DNA of 27,704 bases, from the IMG/VR virus record IMGVR_UViG_3300006805_000123, positions 1 to 27,704 of that record. One strand, written 5' to 3'. Each line of letters starts with the position of its first letter. The first letter of the stretch is position 1. Made by a program: the position numbers and the translations under genes. Below the pieces are notes generated by a model that saw only the letters and a program-made list of their open reading frames with translations, had not been told where the DNA came from and searched no databases. The DNA comes from a virus. Below are positions 22,051 to 27,704 of this stretch, piece by piece.

Positions 22051-22563
22051 ATGAGTTGTATATTAAGTAGCGATTTTATCCAATCATGCAGACGTAGCAT
22101 GGGGGGTGTCCAAAAGGTTTACATTACCGAATTGGCAAACACAGACACATTAACTGTGGCTACTGGTGTCGCTACTACCTTTACATTGACAAGTGGTAAG
22201 AAATTCTTTACTTACAATCTTACAATGGGGGGAAGTAGTGCAACTGCTACGATTGGTGGCGATAGAGCAGTAGGGTCAAGATTCTACACTCACTCAGTCG
22301 CTATCCAGTTACCGAAATTTGAAACTGCGATTAGAAATGAGATTCTTGTCTTAGGTCAAGTAACTTCACAGATTATAGTTTTAGATTCAAACGGCAAATA
22401 TTTCTTATACGGGGCTTACAGAGGTTTAGAAATTTCTGAAGGGTCAGGTCAAACGGGTACGGCTTCGGCTGACTTGTCAGGGTTCAACATCACATTTAGT
22501 GGAGATGAATTAGACTTGCCTATCGAAATCCCTGCTGGGTCAATAGCAGCCTTAACAGCGTAG
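22051..22563 (+). CDS. Probable tail tube/major tail-like virion protein (170 aa)
   Basis: Starts MSCILSSDFIQSCRRSMGGV. The blocks 'QKVYITELANTDTLTVA', 'TAIRNEILVLGQVTSQIIVL' and 'NGKYFLYGAYRGLEISEGSG' follow, with 'TGTASADLSGFNITFSGDEL' near the end. This is the pattern of a conserved small structural protein of Bacteroidota phages that resembles a tail tube protein, with a beta-sandwich and 'NGK.wl.G...G.e...g.g.tGta..D..G'. It lies between major capsid and terminator, a place for abundant proteins. A decoration protein is the main alternative. Confidence 0.5.
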   Translation: MSCILSSDFIQSCRRSMGGVQKVYITELANTDTLTVATGVATTFTLTSGKKFFTYNLTMGGSSATATIGGDRAVGSRFYTHSVAIQLPKFETAIRNEILVLGQVTSQIIVLDSNGKYFLYGAYRGLEISEGSGQTGTASADLSGFNITFSGDELDLPIEIPAGSIAALTA

Positions 22564-22581
22564 ATTAACACAAATACAATC

Positions 22582-22610
22582 GGGGGTAGGGCAACTTACC
22601 CCCTTTTTTT
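22582..22610 (+). terminator. Strong intrinsic terminator after the capsid genes
   Basis: GGGGGTAGG (22582-22590) pairs with CTTACCCCC (22595-22603), nine pairs including one G-U, closed by a GCAA tetraloop of the GNRA class. Seven T follow at 22604-22610. The T tract ends one base before the ATG of the next gene. Confidence 0.92.
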
Positions 22611-23009
22611 ATGATTATTTTAAACCCAACATCAACAAATGTTTTAGTACTTTCTCTACTTGAGAAAACTACTATTAACTCACCTTATTACTTATTTAGG
22701 TTTGTATCTAAACAGAGTAAAAACGAATATGTATGTCTAAGTAGTCCGATAGATACTTATTCGCACTTTAGACAATCGTTTAACATAGTAACCACAACGG
22801 GAACTCCTAACCCATTAAACGCAGAAATTAAACTCGTCTATGGAGATGAGTACAACTATTATATTTACGCTCAATCAAGTTCCACAAATGTAGATTATAC
22901 AGAAAGTGACGAACTTGTTCAAGAGGGTATTATGAAGTTTAACAAAGTTATAACAGAACGCACGATATATGAGCGAGGAAATACAACAAGAAAAGTCTAC
23001 AACGGATAA
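22611..23009 (+). CDS. Conserved phage structural protein (132 aa)
   Basis: Starts MIILNPTSTNVLVLSLLEKT. 'SPYYLFRFVSKQSKNEYVC' and 'IKLVYGDEYNYYIYAQSSST' follow, with 'DELVQEGIMKF' near the end. Small beta-rich proteins with a start like 'MI.LN..stN...lTL.EkTt' and 'Y.iYaq.SstN.....delvE.G' are common in Bacteroidota phage structural regions and probably form part of the virion. The ATG directly follows the terminator T tract, with no leader of the usual kind, so its translation and transcription past the terminator are puzzling. Its end overlaps the portal gene by 41 bases. Confidence 0.6.
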   Translation: MIILNPTSTNVLVLSLLEKTTINSPYYLFRFVSKQSKNEYVCLSSPIDTYSHFRQSFNIVTTTGTPNPLNAEIKLVYGDEYNYYIYAQSSSTNVDYTESDELVQEGIMKFNKVITERTIYERGNTTRKVYNG

Positions 23010-24903
23010 GTATCAGTTCGGGGCTTTCCCGTTATATGAGCATAAAACACCCGAATTTAGGGAGAGAACGGGCTATAAATACATTTTTTATGGCGATGAC
23101 AATGCTTATTCAGACTATTTAATTTATTTGTATTCTCGTTCTGCTATTCATAATTCAATAGTAAACGGAAAGACTAGGTTTATTTTAGGTAGAGGGTGGA
23201 AATCTGAGGACGAATCAGAGGTAGTTAAGCCTAATTTAAAAGAAACTTTGGACGAAATGACCCACAAAGTCATTTTAGATAGGTTAATTTTCGGGGGTTA
23301 TGCCTTGAGAATTGTATGGTTTAACAAGAAAATCATAAGTATTTACCACGAACCTTTTCAAAAAATCAGGGCAAACTCAAGTCAAACAGAGTATTATATT
23401 TCAAATGAGTGGACACGTGACCAAAGTACTAAGGCAAGGTTTAAAGCTTCACAAAAGATGCCTGACGACCTTAAAGTCCTAACTCCATTTAATCCTAAAG
23501 AACCAAAAGGCGAACAACTTTTATATGTTTGCGACTATAGACCAAATCTAAAAATTTATCCTTTGCCTGAGTATCTACCTAGTAACTCAGCTATTGAAAC
23601 GGATATCGAGATTGATAATTTCCACATTAATAATATTAAATCGGGTTTCGCAGCAGGTACAATGATTACCTTATTCAATGGTAAGCCTAGCCCTGACGAA
23701 GCAAAGAAAGTTGAAAGAGATTTAAAGGCTAAGTTTACCGGAACGGATAACGGGGGCGAGGTTGTTTTAAATTTTGCAGAGTTAAATGAAAAAGAACCTT
23801 TGGTAACTCCTTTACGTTCTAACGGCTTAAGTGACCAATACCAACAACTAAGCGATTCAACAATTCAAAAGATATTCATAGGACATAATATTTCTAGCCC
23901 TATGCTATTCGGTTTAAAAACCGAGGGGCAGTTAGGTGGTAGGTCTGAAATGGACATCGCTTGGGAGTTATTAAATATTAACTATGTAACACCTCGCAGA
24001 CTTCAGTTTGAAAGTGAATTTAACTACATACTACAATTCTCAGATAGTAAAAGTAAATTAGAATTAGTACCGTTGAAACCTTTAGGTGTTGAGTTTAACG
24101 AAGAAACTATTAAAAGTGTTCTTACTAAAAAGGAACTTAGAGAAATGGTTTCAGATTCTATCGGACTTGAAAGCGAGGAAGAAACAAACGATACTTTGAG
24201 CATAATTGCTTCATTAAGTCCTATTATTCAAACTAAGGTATTATCTTCAATGACTACCAACCAAATTTTAAACATGGTAGGGTTGCCTAGTATTCCAAAC
24301 GGAGACACAATACCTCAAGACACGACTTCTAAGGCTTTTAAAATGGCTATGGAGTTCGATGCTATCTTATTGGATTCTTTTAGTAAGATTGGTATAAGTG
24401 AATATGAGTTTGCCGATGCCGAATTAAGTAAAGAAGAACAGATTTTATTAGATTACATTAAAGGTAAAAAGGTTTTAGACATTAATCAGGCTAAAAAAGA
24501 CCTTAAAATTGATGTTCAAAAGGTTTTAGACACCTTAATTAAGAATAATATCATTCAAGGGACATACGAACCTAACGGGAATGTAAAGGTAAAAGACATT
24601 CAAGAGCCTAATACGGGCTATAAAGTTAAAACATATTGGCAATATTCAGGGCCTAAAGATTCAAAAAATAGGACTTTTTGTGCTAAAATGCTCGAATTAA
24701 ACAATCTCTACACTAAAGAAGAGATTGATAATTTGGATATGACCATGAAACAATACAACGAACAATACAATTATATCAATGGCGATGTTGATATTTGGTC
24801 TTATCGTGGTGGTTGGTACACAGTACCGAATACTGACGGGCTTTTACATAAGCCGTCTTGCAGACATTCATGGAATCAAGTACTTGTTAAAGAAAAAATA
24901 TGA
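22969..24903 (+). CDS. Portal protein with C-terminal MuF-like domain
   Basis: 644 residues. The first 400 or so show portal features: 'YSDYLIYLYSRSAIHNSIVN' and 'GGYALRIVWFNKKIISIYHE' near the N-terminus, then 'KIFIGHNISSPMLFGLKTEG' and 'GGRSEMDIAWELLNINYVTP'. After a linker (about 440-550) the last 90 residues (555-644) have 'YWQYSGPKDSKNRTFCAKML', 'IWSYRGGWYTVPNTDG' and 'HKPSCRHSWNQV'. That matches the 'G..D..tR..C......pp.H..CRh.w' pattern of MuF/gp7-type head morphogenesis proteins. Portal plus MuF in one chain means the portal carries its partner into the head. It overlaps the next gene by four bases. Confidence 0.78.
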   Translation: MSEEIQQEKSTTDKYQFGAFPLYEHKTPEFRERTGYKYIFYGDDNAYSDYLIYLYSRSAIHNSIVNGKTRFILGRGWKSEDESEVVKPNLKETLDEMTHKVILDRLIFGGYALRIVWFNKKIISIYHEPFQKIRANSSQTEYYISNEWTRDQSTKARFKASQKMPDDLKVLTPFNPKEPKGEQLLYVCDYRPNLKIYPLPEYLPSNSAIETDIEIDNFHINNIKSGFAAGTMITLFNGKPSPDEAKKVERDLKAKFTGTDNGGEVVLNFAELNEKEPLVTPLRSNGLSDQYQQLSDSTIQKIFIGHNISSPMLFGLKTEGQLGGRSEMDIAWELLNINYVTPRRLQFESEFNYILQFSDSKSKLELVPLKPLGVEFNEETIKSVLTKKELREMVSDSIGLESEEETNDTLSIIASLSPIIQTKVLSSMTTNQILNMVGLPSIPNGDTIPQDTTSKAFKMAMEFDAILLDSFSKIGISEYEFADAELSKEEQILLDYIKGKKVLDINQAKKDLKIDVQKVLDTLIKNNIIQGTYEPNGNVKVKDIQEPNTGYKVKTYWQYSGPKDSKNRTFCAKMLELNNLYTKEEIDNLDMTMKQYNEQYNYINGDVDIWSYRGGWYTVPNTDGLLHKPSCRHSWNQVLVKEKI

Positions 24904-25451
24904 TACCTTTATTAATTTCAATAGATAGATTAAAAGAATTTTCGGTAGTCAATGAGAATGTAGATTCAAAGTTGATTGAGCCGACTATTATAAATGTTCA
25001 AGAACTTTATTTGTATGATGTTTTAGGTAAAGACTTGTATAATGAGATAATCACTCAAGTAAACGCTTCTACAGTCACTACACTTAATCAAACTTTACTA
25101 AATGACTACATAGAGCCGTATCTAATAAATAAAGTCATTAGCGAGGCTGTAATAGACCTTAATTTCAAAATAAGAAATAAAGGGATACAAACTAATTCAA
25201 GTGACAACGGGCAACCCGTAGGATTAACGGAACTTTCTCAACTTCAAGGTAAGTATAATAATCTTGCTGAGGGGTATAAAACTAAAATAGAAAACTATTT
25301 GTGCGAGAACGGGACTTCATATCCTTTGTATTTACCAATCAATAAACATTCAACAATAGGGGGCATTTATGTCGGAAACAAAAGAGTCGATTACAAACAC
25401 AGAAGAGGAACTTATACCAATTTCTCCGAAAAAGATAACTACAACCGATAA
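24900..25451 (+). CDS. Head-tail connector-like protein (DUF6712 type)
   Basis: 183 residues, starts MIPLLISIDRLKEFSVVNEN. 'IINVQELYLYDVLGKDLYNE' and 'KGIQTNSSDNGQPVGLTELS' follow. The helical fold with 'q...l..lLG..Ly' and 'n.G......Sdn..pv.l.el' is the pattern of connector or adaptor proteins encoded after the portal in Bacteroidota phages. It probably joins the portal to the neck. The C-terminal 30 residues are basic and overlap the next small ORF in another frame. Confidence 0.6.
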   Translation: MIPLLISIDRLKEFSVVNENVDSKLIEPTIINVQELYLYDVLGKDLYNEIITQVNASTVTTLNQTLLNDYIEPYLINKVISEAVIDLNFKIRNKGIQTNSSDNGQPVGLTELSQLQGKYNNLAEGYKTKIENYLCENGTSYPLYLPINKHSTIGGIYVGNKRVDYKHRRGTYTNFSEKDNYNR

Positions 25452-25524
25452 ACACGCTAAAATACTTTTAGAATTTGAAAACAAAAAATCAGTTAAAAAA
25501 GATATTCAGCGATTTTGCAAATAG
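25369..25524 (+). CDS. Small hypothetical protein (51 aa) overlapping both neighbours
   Basis: Starts MSETKESITNTEEELIPISP and ends KKDIQRFCK before TAG at 25522-25524. It has an acidic start and a basic end. It overlaps the connector gene by 83 bases and the next gene by 50, and covers the gap between them. The sequence looks coding, with no rare amino acid runs, but no family is recognised. It could serve to bring ribosomes to the TTG start of the next gene. Confidence 0.4.
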   Translation: MSETKESITNTEEELIPISPKKITTTDKHAKILLEFENKKSVKKDIQRFCK

Positions 25525-26308
25525 TCACTTACAAATCCATTCTTTCGGGTATGGCGAGGAGTGGGAACAACAAGCAAAAGAGAATCTTGAATACCCTTTA
25601 ATGTGGGTACTTCCTAATACTTCTACTTTGTCTGGAGTTCAAATGAATTATTCCTATAGAGTAATTGTTGTGGATAGAGTACGCAAAGATGAAAGCGATG
25701 AAGTTGATGTTGAAAGCGATACGGATTTAATTCTTAAAGATTGTATTTCTTACTTGTATAAATACGCTTTACAAAACGAACTTAAATTAACTGACGGGAT
25801 TACCTTTAACCCAGTTTGGGAAAAGTGGAGTGACGAGGTCAGTGGGGCTTACATTGATGTAAATTTAGAAGATTACTTCGATTTTGATTCTTGCAATTTA
25901 CCTTTAGCCGATGAAATACCACAAGGGGAGTTTCCTGATGTGAACGGAATTTATATAAGCCCGAGCGTTTACTCAAAAGCCTTAACAATACCTCAGCCTG
26001 TTATTACTGACGACATACCAATTTTCTATACTTACTCGTCTATTCAAATAAGAGAGATAGCTGATGTTTTGTCGGGGACTAATCCAAGTTTGACCTATAA
26101 TATTTACTTCGCTTCAACTAAAAATTCAGGCACACCTAGTAAAATATGGGTAACGGATAGAACGGCAACAAGTCAAGCAGGTAGCGAAAGTGCAGTTATT
26201 GATACGAAGATAATCCCTAAAGATAATTGGGTTTGGATAGAGTATAGTGCGATAAGTGGGCAAGTAGATATTTTCTCTTTTAACATATTTTATAAAACAA
26301 TAATATAA
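25475..26308 (+). CDS. Conserved virion protein, neck/tail-terminator-like (TTG start)
   Basis: 277 residues, starts MKTKNQLKKIFSDFANSHLQ, followed by 'NLEYPLMWVLPNTSTLSG' and 'YSYRVIVVDRVRKDESDEVD'. This part is like small neck or tail-terminator proteins of Bacteroidota phages. The C-terminal 110 residues are a beta-rich addition. The start must be TTG at 25475: an in-frame TAG lies at 25469-25471 and the first ATG would cut off the conserved N-terminus. TTG starts are rare here. Its final TAA overlaps the next ATG by one base. Confidence 0.55.
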   Translation: MKTKNQLKKIFSDFANSHLQIHSFGYGEEWEQQAKENLEYPLMWVLPNTSTLSGVQMNYSYRVIVVDRVRKDESDEVDVESDTDLILKDCISYLYKYALQNELKLTDGITFNPVWEKWSDEVSGAYIDVNLEDYFDFDSCNLPLADEIPQGEFPDVNGIYISPSVYSKALTIPQPVITDDIPIFYTYSSIQIREIADVLSGTNPSLTYNIYFASTKNSGTPSKIWVTDRTATSQAGSESAVIDTKIIPKDNWVWIEYSAISGQVDIFSFNIFYKTII

Positions 26309-26724
26309 TGGCAACATATAACAAATTCAACTCTTTTGTTGAAGCTTTAGCAGAAAAGGTTCATAATCTAGGTTCAGACCAATTAGTTGTGGCTTTATGT
26401 GCAACAGCTAACGCACCCGTAGCTAGTAACACAGTTTTAGCAAACTTAACTCAAATCAGTTACACAAACTTATCGAGCAGAAACTTAACAACCTCAGCAA
26501 GTTCGCAAACTTCAGGGGCTTACAAATTAGTAATTAATGATTTAGTTCTGACGGCTTCAGGTGGTTCGGTAGCTTCTTTCCAGTATGTAGTAATCTACAA
26601 TGATACTGCGACTAACAAAGAATTAATTTGTTGGTTCGATTACGGTTCTGCTGTTACTCTTGCGAGTGGCGAAACCTTAACTTTAGACTTTGACGCTACT
26701 AACGGACTTTTGCAAATAGCATAG
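26308..26724 (+). CDS. Small beta-rich virion protein (138 aa)
   Basis: Starts MATYNKFNSFVEALAEKVHN. 'LGSDQLVVALCATANAPVAS' and 'TQISYTNLSSRNLTTSASSQ' follow, with 'WFDYGSAVTLASGETLTLDF' near the end. Proteins of this form occur in structural regions of very different phages without an assigned role; a tail-fibre or decoration function is possible. It follows the neck-like gene with a one-base overlap, and the next gene starts one base after its stop. Confidence 0.6.
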   Translation: MATYNKFNSFVEALAEKVHNLGSDQLVVALCATANAPVASNTVLANLTQISYTNLSSRNLTTSASSQTSGAYKLVINDLVLTASGGSVASFQYVVIYNDTATNKELICWFDYGSAVTLASGETLTLDFDATNGLLQIA

Positions 26725-26725
26725 T

Positions 26726-27555
26726 ATGGCAATTACTACATTAGACGGATATATAGGGGCTTCTAAGCAAAGAATCCCTTTTGTTAAAACAGCAACGAGG
26801 ACTTCGGTAGCTTTAATACCTTTTAGTGTATTTGATTTGGCAGGTAATCCAGGCGCAGGTGTTTAGCAGGTACTTCAACAACGGCAGGTGTAGTCCCAAC
26901 GGATGCAACGGCAGGGACTCCGAGTATTAAAGCTTTTGGTGGTTCTGCAACGGGGTATTTAACTAAGGTAGAATATTATAATTCGGTTTTAAGTTATCTT
27001 TATCTTTATGACCTTTTATTTAAGGCAGGTAACTACGCTTACAACTCAGGTACTACAACTTTATCGGCTCAACCTGCAATTTCAAGTAGAACTCCCGACT
27101 ATTCAGGTGGGGCTACTTTTGGTAATGGTTGTGAAATTTGGATAGAGGTTGTGGCAGCGATGACATCGGCAACGGCTTGGCAAGTTCAAGTAACTTATAC
27201 AAATAGTGCAGGTACTACGGGAAGAACTTCTATTGTTTCAGCAGCCCAAGCAGCAGCAGCCTTAACAGTTGGTAAAATGTTCCAATTAGCATTACAAGCA
27301 GGGGATTCAGGTGTACAAAAAATAGAAAGCGTAATCGTTACAACAGGTGCAGCAGCAGCAGGTTCTTTTAACGTGCTTATAATGAGAAAACTTTGGTCTA
27401 ATAGAATAGCCATTGCAAATAGTGGTGGTATTGATGACATTTTAAAAACGGGTGCGCCAATAGTTTACGCAGATTCAGCCTTAGTATTAGTTGTTCAAGC
27501 CGATTCGACCTCAACGGGTTTACCAAATTTAAACATTGAGATTAGTAATGGCTAA
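26726..27555 (+). pseudogene. Virion protein gene with a one-base frame break (about 276 aa if intact)
   Basis: The frame from ATG 26726 starts MAITTLDGYIGASKQRIPFV and stops at TAG 26864-26866 after 'GNPGAGV'. The -1 frame continues without interruption from 'LAGTSTTAGVVPTDATAGT' to TAA at 27553-27555, ending 'STSTGLPNLNIEISNG'. The two halves join into one sensible protein, since a single extra T in 'GTTTAG' would give GAGVLAGT. An N-terminal half of 46 residues and a C-terminal half of about 230 in different frames are unlikely to be separate genes. The window for the break is 26848-26866. It may be a sequencing error, a true mutation or a -1 frameshift. The protein is probably a structural or fibre protein, Ala/Thr/Gly-rich and beta-type. 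Confidence 0.65.
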
Positions 27556-27704
27556 ATGGACACTATTTTCAAGTTTAACCAAAGATTAGATAGTTCGGAT
27601 TTTATACCTAAGTCCATAGGTGGCATAGGTACTTTAATTGCTGACGATTTCTTTGGCGTAACTTCGGGTGGTGGGAGTGGTGTATTAGGTTACACTACAA
27701 TAGG
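27556..27704 (+). CDS. Start of a further virion protein gene (3' end outside window)
   Basis: ATG at 27556-27558, immediately after the TAA of the previous gene, opens a frame that stays open to the window edge (49 codons). The protein starts MDTIFKFNQRLDSSDFIPKS and continues with 'GGIGTLIADDFFGVTSGGGS', a Gly/Ser-rich stretch of the kind found in tail-fibre proteins. The product is unassigned. A shorter ORF from ATG 27549 in another frame ends after 13 codons and is unlikely. Confidence 0.5.
   Translation, partial: MDTIFKFNQRLDSSDFIPKSIGGIGTLIADDFFGVTSGGGSGVLGYTTI

Overview
The window is a continuous piece of a tailed-phage (or prophage) genome with a Bacteroidota host, most likely in or near the Flavobacteriia. 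Three things point to that host. DNA is AT-rich and start codons follow A-rich leaders without Shine-Dalgarno sequences. Several promoters fit the Bacteroidota form TTTG-N19-21-TAnnTTTG. Many structural proteins belong to families familiar from Bacteroidota siphophages. No integrase, repressor, tRNA or CRISPR array was seen, so lifestyle is undecided. Nearly every gene is on the plus strand, and most overlap the next by 1-4 bases (TAATG or ATGA junctions). The one minus-strand gene is at 19614-19928.

Layout. (1) 1-5734, early/replication: the end of an SSB-like protein, small proteins including a winged-helix-like one, a DNA adenine methyltransferase, then a 160-base gap with a strong promoter and a candidate pseudoknotted RNA. 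After the gap come a DUF6291-type replication protein, a DnaC-like helicase loader, a DnaA-domain-IV-like protein, NinG and a possible sigma-like protein. (2) 5715-8869, modification cassette: a GT-B glycosyltransferase, a GT9/heptosyltransferase-like protein and two SAM methyltransferases. (3) 8961-11906, packaging: a metallophosphoesterase, two small genes, and the terminase small and large subunits. (4) 11919-12780, a moron-like insert (YopX protein, short lipoprotein, small protein) with its own apparently leaderless promoter. (5) 12770-19613, tail: a chaperone-like gene with a T9 slippery site and a -1 frame extension, a neck/tail-completion-like protein, two large tail proteins and a tape-measure protein. 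(6) 19614-19928, an isolated minus-strand gene, also with an apparently leaderless promoter. (7) 19980-27704, head and connector: XkdF-type protease with scaffold tail, major capsid protein, a tail-tube-like protein, a strong intrinsic terminator, portal fused to a MuF-like domain, a connector, further virion proteins, a gene broken by a one-base frame shift, and the start of another gene at the right edge. Tail genes come before head genes, the reverse of the usual siphophage order.

How it fits together: the left part copies and methylates DNA, the cassette probably modifies DNA or surface glycans, and the right part packages DNA and builds the virion. The best candidates for something undescribed are the RNA at about 1697-1800 (two interleaved stems starting exactly at the predicted transcription start), the 19-base direct repeat bracketing the methyltransferase gene, and a repeated promoter layout (TAnnTTTG-N4-ATG) that would drive leaderless accessory genes on both strands.
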